From the NCBI GenBank assembly GCA_963989385.1, contig OZ022503.1:69414123-69478122 (forward strand): 64,000 nucleotides of DNA. The letters run 5' to 3'. The notes under the pieces were generated by a model. That model was not told where the DNA came from, searched no databases, and saw nothing but the letters and a program-made list of their open reading frames with translations. Positions 23,801 to 37,700 of this stretch are shown here, piece by piece. How positions within the stretch are numbered: the first letter of the stretch is position 1; each line of letters starts with the position of its first letter. Both the position numbers and the translations under genes were made by a program. This DNA is from Ctena decussata (lineage: Eukaryota; Mollusca; Bivalvia; Lucinida; Lucinidae).

Positions 23801-26800
23801 AACTTTAACGTAAAACTTTAATATAAAATTTCTAAGTCTGTGACCTTGACCTATGGGCCATGACCAGGGGTGGGGATGGTCTTGAGGAAAATTTTGGACC
23901 AATATCTATCATCTACCAAATATAATTCATATTGATCAAACGCTTTAGAAACTATGAGATCTTAAAAACTTTAACGTAAAACTTTAACATTTTGCTAACG
24001 CCGCCGCTGACGCCGACGCCGGGGGTAGTATAATAGTTCTTCCTGAACTTCGTTCAGGCGAGCTAAAAATGATTTCAGATACAAAGATATCAATTCTAGA
24101 GTTAAGTTGTCAAACAGGGATTCTCAAGAATGCTTATTTTGGCAAATTTGAGTTTAAAGAAATATCAGCAGATGAATTAAAAGAAATATCAGCAGAGTTT
24201 AAAATTTCCCAATTTTTTACTTTCCTTATGAATCCATAAAAGCCGCAATCCTTTTGCCTCATTTTCATGACTTTATGAAGTTTCTCAAAGATTAAACTGC
24301 TGCAAATAATTCATATATAAGTTACAGTAGTCACTAAGTAACGAGTTTATGAGACACTTGAGGCCCAGTCAACAATATCTTCGTGAGCTGAAACATGGTA
24401 GAAGTCTTTTAAGAGCCCAGTGGGCTCTTAATAGGCTAGTACCAAGTTCTACACATATTGTGTACCTCTTGGTACCAGTCCACTGGCGCCTGTAATCCTG
24501 AGGTTGTTGATCACACCTCAGTTGGGTCTTCGGACAGCTTCATACTACCGGCCGCATTACAATGGGGCTAATTTTTAAATTCTGAAAGTATAGAATGGGG
24601 CTAAATGAAAAGGTATGAATGGGGCTACGCTTACCTGTACATTAATAAGTTGTTAGGGCAAGAACTGACCTAGTGTAATGTACAACTTATGTGAACTGAG
24701 AAACTGTATAAAGCTGTATAAAACTGTACAAAGTATTTTAAAGTTTCAGGACATGTACCTGCATATATGTAGTGCTGATTGAACGTAGAAACTGTGTATA
24801 GCATTTTAAAGTTTCAGAACATATACATGCATAGCCAGGGCTGACTGTAATTACAGCATTTAATGTTTTAGAGAATTCAAACTCAACATTGTGCTTTTTT
24901 TACTTTGTCTGATCTTAGTTGTATACTACAGAGTAGAAAATCTTAGCAATCTTGCCTTTTTCTGTAAGAAAATACAGGTAAATGCAACTGGATTAGTCCC
25001 ATTGACTTGTAATAAAAATACAGGTAAAGTAGCCCCATTCATATTTTTTTCCTAGCCCCATCGTATCTTTTTTTTAGCCCCATTGTCTTGCCAATTAGCC
25101 CCATTGTGTATCACCCATACTACCATTATTTTGCACGTGTTGTAATTGTTACATTGCTTACCTCTTGTAAAGTTATTTCTTGGTCATGTTGTAGCTGTTG
25201 GATAGTTTTAGTCTCCCTTGTACTCTGGAAGTAAATTGAAATATACATGTTCCATTGCAGAGCCCAGTTGTTCATAACTAACGACGTTGTTACTTAAAGT
25301 GACATCACAGTTTCAAATACACTGTATGCAAAGCACTGCCATTTTTGCTGAAAATAATGTTGTATTTTGCAGCAAGGGATATTTTCCCAGTTGATTCTAT
25401 GTATACTAGAACTTAAGAAGAAGAAGATTTAAACTAACAATGCTTTGGATATCTAGAGAAAATACTGTGTCTGATAATTTTTCTGAGTTAAATGAGTTAC
25501 AGTGAATCTGAGCACAATCTTGTTTTTTCTTCTTTTTTTTTTTACAAAATTTAGTCAGAAGGAGATAGAGACAACTTTTGTGACTTCCTGTTTGATCTCC
25601 TACACAATGGAACCCTTGCAAAAGAATTCTACTCTTAAAGGCAAGAATATAAATTCCTGAAAGCCCCAAACATCAAAAGTGAGACTGACAGAATTTCTAC
25701 ATCCAAAGAACTCTGTTTGCTAGAGTTGTCCCCCATTGTAATTGGAGTGCCACCTACCTTTTGCTCCTTGTCTTCAATCTCACCATTCAAATTTCTGATT
25801 TCTTGTTGGAGCTGTTTAACTTTACCATTGAGTCTCTCTACTTCCTCCTCTCTTAGATTACACTGAAGAAAAATATATATCACTATTATTTAAAGCTCTG
25901 GGTCCTGTTGTTCGAAACTAACGACGTCGTCAGATAATGAGACGTTAAAATTTCAAACATAAATATCTCAAATATGCCAATATTTTTTGTTGAAAAAATG
26001 TGAGAAGCTTTTGCATTGCAAAAGCTTCTCACATATTTTCAACACAAAATATCAGTATTTTAGGCTATATAGTCATTAAACACTTAACAAGTCGACCTCT
26101 TAATGAGCTCGTTAGCCTAACGATGCTTTGAACAACTGGGCCCAAGATATGATAATGTCACATTTATTTGGTTATAGGACTTGAGTTTACCCTTCTAAAA
26201 TAAAAGGCAATCAGCCGTATGTCACCCGACGATTGACATGATGACACATACTAAAGCCCTTTATGCCGTGGGAGCATATGCTGTAAATTTACAGAAGGGA
26301 AATGTCTCTGATGTATACAGCATATCCCAGGTCAGAACAGTAGTGTCTCCCCTGTCAGTTCATTGTCAAAACAGAGTTAAACCAGAAAACTTGACGCAAG
26401 TTTATGCCACAAACACGGCCACCGCCAGAAAAGTAATACCTATGTCATGTTTTTTCTAGTTGCAGGTAACGGTATTTAGGTTTCCCATAGCCTAATAGCC
26501 GTAGGGGCAGTGGGGGTTAGAGACCCACTGTATCTTGGGCACAGCTGATGAAAGGCGGAGCCCATCTCTCTCCTTTCACTGCCTTATCCTTCTCGGATTC
26601 GAAAAAGGTACCCATTTGCTGCTGGGTTGACAGAGAGATTTTCCAGTCGTCGGATGGCGATGGTGAGCGGGGAACTCACGACCTTACGGGGACTTTCTGC
26701 TCAATAACCGAGCCACTCTAACCACTCGACTACGGCCCCTCTCCAGCCGCAGGCAAAACAATAAATTGAAATTATTTCAAAATACCTCTTCTAAAGATCC

Positions 26801-29800
26801 ATTATATTTCTCACTAGTTGTATCCAACTCATTCTGCAGTTTAAGTATGGCTTGGTCCCGGTTGGCCACCTGAAACACAATGTGAAAACGTATTTGAAAT
26901 TCATTCTTCTAGTAACTAGATACTCCTAAAAGGAAGAGTACTCAAGTTGGCAATTTTCTACCTTTTTCAAAAGGAAACTATCATATTCAACCTAATCACC
27001 TCACATGCTTTAATATGCTATGGGCATTTCTGAGAGATAAGCTTACAAGCACACATATTTTATTGGTTTATGGCTTTGTTTGCTTGTTTATAAATAATTT
27101 TACAAAGGGGAATAACTTTTGTGACTTGCTGTTTGCTTCACTGGATGACCACAGGCTTCCTGATTGGGGTCAACTTTTACAGGGAAGAATTTGCTCCTGT
27201 GGAATTCTCATGGGGACCCTTTCACTTTACAGGAATAAAGGATAAATTTTCAGCAAACCTACAGAATATCCTTTTCACTGTCTTACCTCTTTCTGACATG
27301 TCCTGTGTTTCTCTTGTGAAATCGTCAACTCTAGTTCTAGTTGATGAATCTGCTCTTGTTGCTGTGACATCTCTTCCGTGTTCACTTGGCCCACCTTGTT
27401 CAGGTTAGAATTGTCTGCCTTTAATTTCTCAATATTATCTTCAGCCTTTAACAACTGCAATGGAAAAGTACCATATTTATTTTATAATGAGACAGGATTT
27501 TTTTCCTTTCCAAAACCATCCTAAAATCAAGATCTATCTGGAAAGATGGATCTAGTTATTTGTGATTGTTTAGGAAGAGAAAAATCACTCTTAAAGCTGA
27601 ATTACACAAGACTGATTCACATGTTTGGGTAATTTTGGAAAGGGGAAATCTCATCTTATATTATAACCAAATAAATGCAGTAATTTTCTTGTAAGTTTCT
27701 CACCCTAAATATTTGGTCACCTTAACCTTTCACAATAGTTTACATCTATGTATCTATACAGTGCTCCAGATAAGACAGGGTAACAGGGATAATTAGGGAT
27801 AATTAACTTTGGATTTTCTGCATTATTAAAGGCCCCATTGCTCTATCAGCATGAAAAAAATTATCATGAGTTATCGCTGCAAGCTTCTCACTATAGTTTC
27901 ATAACTGTAAATGACCGTGATTAGCCAGCTTTTAAAAAATAAAACATCACTGAGTTTCATAGCAAAATGGTTTGAAAACTTATTTGGGTCATTTCAGTTG
28001 GCAACTAAAATGACCTACTTTCGATTTCAGAAAATGGTAAAAATACAATGTACAGGCTTGGCGTCCCAATCACTATCCCGCCTATGTTTATATAGCAATT
28101 CTAGGCAGGAAACCAGAACAGGAAATTGTATTTTGTGGAGCGATTTGTTATTTTTCAAAAACTTGTTTTCTCTACTTTTTGCCAGCTACATGACTCAATA
28201 TATGCACATCAACCCACATTTTATGATCAAACGTGAAGATTGAACCGCTTTTTACAATGATTTGAGTTTAGGCGTTTTTACCACTGATAGGACTATGGAG
28301 ACTTTAATGAATGTATTCCTATGGTTTTCAGCATGATTTATTGTTTTTTCTTGGGGGGGGGGGGGGGGGGGGGGGGGTGGGGGGGGGTGCTGATGTGCCC
28401 TCACATCAAAATGACTCAACCGCCTTGTAGAAGGTTAATTATATTCATGGAGATTGGAATATCTTTGTCAGGTGTTCCGTAAACCCAAATCTGCTTCTGC
28501 AAAACCATGCTACAGCAAACAAAATCATCAAAACATTTGCAGACCCTTAATCTAGTGAAGCATGACATAAGAAGTTTTATGATAACTGTCAAAAAAATCT
28601 GTTTTTTTTCTCTCTCTACAAAACATAATTATGTTGTGGCTCTTTTGCAAAAGATTTTTCAGGAAATGCCAAACTTATGATCTTTTAGTTTAATACTTGT
28701 ATCATGGCCCCACACAATAACTGTTCCAATAGGGTATATCTAATGTGGGGCAACAACATTCAAGTTTTCTCTTATTAAACTTATGTTGTGGCTCACCATT
28801 AGAACTGCCTCACTGAGGCAGTTCAAACTGGGAGCCACAACATACGTTTTTGGTGTTAATATTTTGTGCTCTGATCCAACTACTCACATCATTATAACAT
28901 TTGCTGTATTGGGCCTGTGATTCCAGCAAGTCTTCTTGTAGCTGTTTAGCCTGGTCCTCATGAGCTTGTTTCTAAAATTATACAAAACACAATTAATCAA
29001 GGAATATTATTCAGGACTTAATTCTCACAGTGTCAAAACCAGTCCATCAGTACTCCAATTTTAAATCCATGACAACCAAAGGAATTCACATTATCACCAT
29101 TTTTCTGCATCTATCTACTCATAGAACTACATCTCTGTTTGTATAAAATAGTGCATGCCCACCGAATTACGTTTGATACAATGGACCCTCTTTAGCATTT
29201 GTTCCAAACATTTTGCAGTTAAACTGAACTTGCTGTTGTAAAGAAAACACATTTAGAACAATATAGCCATTTCGTGCATATCAAAACGACATAAAGAATT
29301 TTGCTGTTGTAATGAGTGCTGCTGTAAAGAGGGTTGACTACAAAAGAAGAAATTAATTAAAGACTTGAAATTCTTGATAAATGCATCAAAAATTGTTAGT
29401 TGTATCCAAAATTTGTCTGGTTATGAACAATCTTATCTCAAAACCACACACTGTCAAGTGGTAAGGGGTTTGGAAACATTTACTCTCAATAAAAAATGTG
29501 ACCGATTCTTACATCATCTTCCGCTTTCTTGCGAGTCTCGTCCAGATCATAGTGGCACTGTGTGAGGGCATCTTGTAATTTCTTAATTGTCTCCACCTGT
29601 TTTCCAGCTTCTTGGGCCTTCTCTTGATGTTTTGTCTTTAGTTTGTGAATGTCTACATTGAGTTTCTGAATGGTGTCATCACGTACTACAATCTGTAAGG
29701 TATAGTTAGATAATACATGTACAATAATGATCATATGAACTTGGAGACCTTCAACTCTTAGCCTATTAAGGTGATTCGATACACTTTCAGGGGAATTAAC

Positions 29801-32800
29801 TCTGCTATTTTTCATTTTTATTTCCCTTTTCAATGAAGGCCAACTCTTAAAGGAAAGAATTGCTCCTCCAGGAGCAAATTGTATTCAATAAAAGTTGACC
29901 CATTTGGACTTGGGTTTCTTCACCCACAGGGAAAATTAGGCAGTCAAAGAAGTTGTGTCCCTTTGAATAAATGGCAGAAAAATATCATGCTGTATCCACA
30001 CACCTTAATTTCTATAATAAGCTCTACCGCCTTCCACCATGGACAAGTCCACCAGGGACCGTTTTATGAAACTATTTGGTAATTGCAAATAGCTCACATA
30101 AAAATAAGGAAATAAAGGTATCACACATAAACTTTCTATTTGCTGTATTAAATGATTTTGAAAAAAAAATCTGATTTCTTTGCAACAACCCTCTAAAGAC
30201 TTTGCAGTGAGGAGCATAGTCTTGAAATAAAAATGTTGATGCTTTAATAGTGATGCAAGCTATATTTTCTTGATCTCAGACCATGTGAGATTAAATGAGA
30301 ATACGACTGAGACACACAAAAATGGAAGGTCGAGAGAATCTGACGTAAGAAAGATCCACTTTTCATATATTTGAAATGTCAGAATCAAAATACAACAGTC
30401 AAATTCATGATGAAGATTCATCACGTTATACTGAACTCAAGCCAGTGAATTATTATGCAAAGTTCATAGACTTTAAGAAATCTCTCACTGTTACAAAAGT
30501 TTCATTTTATGCTTTGACAAAACTATCTATATCCAAACCCAGAAAGCTTGATTTCTACTCCTACTGAAACTTAAACCATAAAATTAAAAACTATTCCATT
30601 AGAAGCAGTGTTATCTTGGCTCAATTTCATCTATCTAGAAGCCTTTGTAGGACAGTTAGTTAAGCACTGGCTTAATGTGCTAGGAATCCCGCCAGTGGTG
30701 GATTTCTTCACACTGAAATGGGAGTCCATTGAACACCATCTTTCACTATGATACCACTATCATCTGGATATGACATATAACTGAAATACTGTTGAAAGAG
30801 ACATAAAAATCAATATCACCTATCCATCCATCTATTCTATCTAAAGCTCTATCCTATTCTATTGTGAAATGGGTTTATTTGGTGATAAGACGAGAGATAC
30901 CTTCCAAAATTACCACAATATGTAAATCAGTCTTTTGTAATTCAGCTATAAAGTGGGTTTTCTCTTCCAAAACAATAAAAAAATCTAGATCCATCTCACA
31001 AGTTGAATCTAGATTTGGGGGATTGTTTTGGAAGGAAAAAAAACAATCTTATAACCGAAAAAATATGGTAACTAAACTACAGGTATGATTCCACTCCAAT
31101 AAACTGTAACTATAAAGGATTAGGCTCTACCCATTGCAGAAGTCAGAACATTACATTCTGTGTCATTATTAACATTATCTTTGGAATACTTTTAGCAAAA
31201 AACAAGAAAGTAAAATAGCGACTAAGAAAATCAGCTATATGAGCTATATTCACAGAAAAGGTATCTTATATCCAGTGCTGGTGAAAGGGATAATTTAAAT
31301 AAGGGTTACAGGGACAAATTAGGGATAAATTTTCTTATTTCTCCATAAAAACGTATGAAGTGACCCCTCATAAGTCATCTAAGTGAAATGGTTTTAATGA
31401 GAGGTCACAATTTATGTTTACTCTAAGAAATAAGGAAAATTATCTCATAATTATCCTCAAAACTCCACCTGGTATATATGATACCTTTTACTGAAACATT
31501 TCTCAATAAGTTTTCACTTACTTCTTTTGTCTTGGCAACCACCTTGATGTTAGGAACAAATAAATGATTTCCTTTTACACTTGATTAAATGGGTTGAATA
31601 ATAATGCAGCATCTTTTGAGTTTCATAACAATATACAAGAATTTCCCAGAGGGCGGGGTCCCGCCTATCTGTGCATATAAAATGCATTTGTCTCACCCTG
31701 TTTATGGTCCAAAAAATATCCATTTCCAGCAGGAATCAAACCCTGACAGCAAGGTTAGCAGGCCAGCACTTGGCCCACTGAGCTACCATGGCTGTGTCAC
31801 AGGTGGTGTGAGCAACAGTTTGTGCATGTCACAGCAGTCTGGCTGTGCTGGCTGAGGGGTAGGATAAAGTCAAGTAAATTCGGACAGCAGGTAAATTCGG
31901 ACGGTGAAATTGTTTCCTTTATATGTCAGTTTTTGGAATTAAAACAAAATTTACTGGGCAAACAGTGAAAATCCTGATGAGACGGCTCATTATGAGCCGT
32001 CTCATCTGGATTTTCACTGTTTGCAATGGTATGTCCAAATTTACCCGTTGTCCGAAGTTACCCCACTCTACCATAAATCCTAGTTGAGAGGATGGGGTTT
32101 CAAAATTCAGCCAAGCTCGTGATTCTTATGTAGCTCCAAGACTTTTCCCTTCCTCAGTCACTCATTTCACCATCTCCATGATACTAGTTAGATAACATTG
32201 AAAGGGCCATAAAATCCCAAATCCATTCCCCATCTTGTCACAGGGCTATAAAATGGTGTTGAGAAGGTTTTTGCTTTGTTACTTTACATCCATGGTGAAC
32301 AGCTATGGTCATGTTGGGATGGTCAGTTAACCTAACCACACTATTCCTGGGCAGGCTTAGACCTCCTAAGCGGTAAACCAGTACTAAAAGTGCATACTTC
32401 CACCAGTAACTGTCAACTGCCCTTCTCGGAAAGAGAAACGAAAGAAAATAGCCGGACCAGGTATTGAACCCAAGACCTCTGGCCCTTGAGTCAAACGCCC
32501 TACTGACTGCACCTAGTGGTCCAGCCCATGTTGCTGAACATTTTTAATTACCTTTTCTGTGGTCTCCTTCTGTTGTCTCTGTAGTGAATCTAAATCACTC
32601 TTCAACTGATGAATAAACTCATCTTTATTCTTTACCTGTAATTACATGGCATAATAACCTTAAATATTGAGACAGATAGGTCTGAGGAAACAGTGAAGAC
32701 CCTGATCAGACTGCTCCTTATAGGAGCAGTCTGATCAGGGTCTGCACTGTTTGCTACTTTGACAGAAATGTTTGGATACATCGCCAGATAGTAAAATCAA

Positions 32801-34673
32801 TTTGTTCAATTTTCACAATAGATCAACTTGTTCAATTTTCACAATAATTTAAGCACTCGGTCAAGGTGCACCAATTTTTAGTGTATTTAAAAATGTATCT
32901 GCATCATCAAGTGAGTGGTTTTTCAGGCGAAAATGTCAAGAAAAAGGTAAAATGTCTTCATTTGCTGAGCATCAGCATAAAGAACAGAAAGTTAATCGCT
33001 GATAACGCCAGCTTCTTCCAAAATTGAATAGAAACCTCTGAAGCATTAAACTACTATGAGTTCTACCTTTAAAATTAAACATAAAGCAAAAGGTATGCAA
33101 GAAAAAGTATCACTGAGTTTGAAAAGTGGACAAAAAATTCTGCCCCTTTCGATCACTGTTCATCCTGGTTATGCGTAACGGTGACCCTTGTGACAGATTT
33201 TCTATTGGCACCTCACACTCATGTGAGTGCGAAAGTTATTTACAATCCCAACAATAAAGCCCTAATATCAAGATAAGGACATAACACAATTGAGCTGTGA
33301 CACGAGAAAACCAACAAAGTGGTTGTGTGCAAAGCGCAAACTCAGATCAGCCTGGGCATCTGCCCAGTCAGATCAGAGTCTTCCCTGCCCTCATAGAGCT
33401 ATCATAGACTCTTAGCTATCCTTAAAGCACAAAGCGAAGACTCTTATCTGAAAGGGCGACTGCCTAGGCTGCTCTGAGGGTCACTAGGTGCAAATGCCAC
33501 TTTGTTGGTTTTGTCGTGTCGCGGCTCAATTATAACAACAGCATCCTGACTCACATTTAATGACAGTGTATCGATCTTTGACTGCATCGAGGTCTGTTCT
33601 ATATTTAGATTCCGCAACTGATCCTCCAGTCTGTTGATTTCATCTAGCTGATTAGAACTTCTTTTCTTCAATTCTTCTACAGTAGATTCTAGACTGGCAA
33701 TGTTTGTTTTCCTCGTGTCAATCTACAAATGTCAACAGATTTGTAATTGATACTGACCTATCACATACGGGACTGCTGGGTAAGCTGATAATACATTGTT
33801 TACCATTACGTCACCAGGTCATTTGTTTTGCTAGATTGGTCCATTCAAAGTTGTATCAGATCTACATCATGACACATCATGGCTACTCTTCAATGACCTG
33901 ACAGCATGGTTATGATTTGAAAAATATTTTTATCACAAAGAACATTATAATACCATTATAATATTTACATTAGACCCAAGTAATATTATAGCTACAAAAA
34001 CTAAATATCAACTGTTTGGTTTGCTTTCATTTATATGTTTTTTGCTTGCTATTTTCACGAAAGAATATATACGAGTAAACAAATAAGCGTATTAATATTT
34101 ATCCTCTGGAGAATAGTTATGAGTACAATAAGGCAATCAATCTTCGAAAAATATGACGTGCGCAAGGCAATGGTTTTGAGCCATCCAATCAAGTAAACCA
34201 TATCACACCTTTTCTAATTCTGCTTTCTTATTCTTTATCACCATCCTTTCAAATGATGCTCATCTCAGAGTTGGAGCTTTTGAGGTAGCCTATACTTAGC
34301 ATTTTACAGGAGTCAGTACCTATGAAGCAGTCTGACTCAGGGTAACATATGCTAATAATTCTCAGATATTCCCAGTTAGAATTGCTAGAAGGGGAAAAAC
34401 AGTATCTTTAAATATTTTCCTTGTCAGTACCACCAAGACTATATGTATACGTACCTCTGTGTTAGCTGTGCGTAACTGTGTTTTTTGTTGCTCTATCTCT
34501 CTTTCTAATTGGTTAATCTAGGATTATATAAACAGAGCCCAAGATAAGCTAAAATTTATAGATTGAACTTTATTTCTCTTTTTAATTTCACAATAATAAT
34601 ATATGTAGTGAAATCTCATTATAACTGCCTTCTTGAGGCAGTTCTAATTAGATTTTACTAAATATAATTTTGT

Positions 34674-34711
<38 letters not shown>

Positions 34712-37700
34712 AAAAACTTTAATTTTTTTTATCCTCAATAATTTACCTTATCTTGAGCTATGTCAGATATATACAGGTTATAGAAGCATAGATACATTAA
34801 TAACAGGTATTAAAGGTAGGTTCCTGTACTTTGGAATGCATCATAATTTTGATGATCTTTCATCCAAGTTGTTGGAAAGCACTTATAAAAAGGGAATGCA
34901 TAAGTTTCACTAAAATTGTGAATCAAAAAAAAAATATTTGAAAATTGTTATAGAAGCATAGATACATTAATAACAGGTATTAAAGGTAGGTTCCTGTACT
35001 TTGGAACGCATCATAATTTTGATGATCTTTCATCCAAGTTGTTGGAAAGCACTTATAATAAAAGCATCGCAAACGACTGCGTCATACCCCGCCACTGAAA
35101 ACCTTTTTTACACACCGATTTTTCCAGAATTATTTTTTTCTCAGTAAAACCCCAGGACAGGGGCAGCCTAACCCCATTGAACATGGATAAAATTCTTTGT
35201 CATGACAGGACACTTCATTACTCTGATCACTTACAATAAGCTTCCGATAAATCACTGACCACTCTAGTCAAATACAATTTCAGTGATTTTAAACAAGTGG
35301 TCATGGGGCAGATGACCCCTAAAGGGTCAAATCACAACAAGAAGCTTTCATTGCTTCTATCATCAGCTGTAAGTTTCTGAAAAAAACTGTTAAACATGAA
35401 TTCATATAGATATTATCATCATTTTATGCATGTATACAGCCCAGGGGCAGGAGGACATAACTCTGATGGGGTAAATTTGAGCATCATGGAGGCTTTCATC
35501 ACTCCTGATCATTTGCTGTAAGTTTCAGAAAAATTGCTTCAAACTCTGATTTTATATGGAATTTTTCATGATTTTATACATGTATAAGGGGCAGGGGCAG
35601 ATAATCCCCAATGATAAAATTTCTGTGCTCATATAAAGCTTTTGTTACTTCGATCATATTTGTGAAGTTTCATCATGATACTCCAAGTAGAAAAGGAACT
35701 AGAGGCCAGAAACCATTTTTTGTACATTGACAAGTGCCATAACTCTGTCAGAAATTATTGAAATTTGCCCATTAACAATCCCAAGCGAGACATTCTTGGT
35801 ACAAATGCATATGCAAAATTTGAAGGAAATCCATTGATAAATACTTAAGTTATCGAACGGAAACGAAGTGCGGACGGACGGACGGACGGACAGACGGACG
35901 TACATACTACGGACGGATGGACACACGGACGGCCAACGTGAAAACATAATACCCCACCACTAATGTGTGGCAAGGTATAAAAAGGGAATGCATAAGTTTC
36001 ACTAAAATTGTGAATCAAAAAAAAATATTAGAAAATTGTTTTGCAAGGGATTTCCTATCTCTGCTTCGCACACCAGTTAGCGCTATTTTTAGTTCGTGCC
36101 AAAAATAGATAACCCAGCTGACGTCATGCTGCATTGCATTTTAGGGTAGTTTTAACCCATCCCCCATTGCAGGACCTCTAGGAGAGCTCACAGCAAGAGA
36201 GAAAATTGACCTTTGGAGAATAGCATCAGAAATTGCGCACTTATAGACATAATAAATATTTTTATTTATAGAACTGGAATTCCAACGAAAGAAAATAAAC
36301 CAAAAGGGAAAACGACTAATTTTTTCAATATCTGACGATTTTCTCAGTAGCAACAAATTCAGATAAATAAGAGAATTCAATACTACTCAGAAAAAGTCGA
36401 AATTATTTTGTGAACAAAACTGTTATCGCTAGTCCAGGAACCTACCTTTAATTGTGAACCTAATTTTGCATTATATTGCACTTACGAATATACCAATATA
36501 ATTACAGGAAATATCTAAAACTGGACCCCAGTACAGATAAGAAGGGGCAATAGGGACAATCTTGGAATAATTTTCCATCTTTCTGCACAAAAATGTATGT
36601 TGTGACCCATCATTAGAATAATCTCACTGAAATGGTTGTAATGAGGGGTCACAACTTGTGTTTTTATGCAAAAATATACAAAATTATCCCTGCAATTCCT
36701 TCTTATCTGAAGCTCTGCCTCTGTTCAAAAGTGATCTTTAGCTCAGGATTACTTGTAAACTAGGCCTGACCTACTGGAAGCTATAAAAATTTGCAAGTGC
36801 CTACGGTTAGTCATAATACATGTAATTTCCATCAAAGCAAAAAATCATGTCTGATCCCAATCTCCTAGTGTTTAGCCAATCAAGATTTTCATGTGAAGCA
36901 GGATTTCCGACATTTAAGTTTTGGCATGCAAAAAGGGATCTTAACACATAAATGAACAGTAAGGGTTCAGAACAGTCTGCACATTTGCAAAGTCCGTTTG
37001 CCTGTGCTATCCACACATAAAATGCTGCAGGCATAAAACATTATGCTGTAGAAAGACCGTACAGGCTCACAGTCTTGTCTTTGCTCAGGTACATAAAGCA
37101 ACATTATTTTGTCATTTTGTGTGATGTTGCTCATTTACATAATAATGAAATGGAAGTGGTGAGACAATGGTTAAACATGGGAGAATAAGTGACATTACTA
37201 TACCATATATTGGAACAAGTAATTATTTTTGTTAATTTTACACTTTAGTAATCAGTCAAAGCATTCCTGGTGAAATGTCAAACAATTTGGACCCTGACCA
37301 GACTGCTCCTTTTAAAGAGTCTACAATGTTTATTCAGGCATTCCTGTCCCAACATTTAGGTTCATTACAATAAGTAACTACAAGTACTTTACAGTGAGAT
37401 TAAACCTTAAAACTTGCTGACTTTTAACAACATTTGGTGGAACAAAGTGTTTCACTTGTCTGTGCGTTATCATAAAGCTAAACAAGAGGTCCATGATGTA
37501 CCTAAATCGCTCACCTGAGTTATGATGAAATAACATGGAAGATCATCTATTTGATAATGGTTTAATTGGAGCAGTTTTGCACTTTCTAATCTATATTCTG
37601 ACAAAGTTTCATGAAGATTGGATCAAAACTGTGCCCTCTAGAGTGTACACAATGTTTTTCTTAGATCTGACCTGGTGATCTAGTTTTTGATCATACATTA

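Noticed and set aside
25406..25669. Open frame overlapping the downstream side of exon 20
   Set aside because: Read-through into intron and a poly-A stretch with a degraded MITE. Not coding.
34206..34260. Minus-strand coding-looking MVIKNKKAELEK followed by GTGTGA
   Set aside because: Coiled-coil-like and between exons 12 and 13, but no acceptor gives a phase-0 exon and the donor is weak. Could be an old dead exon.
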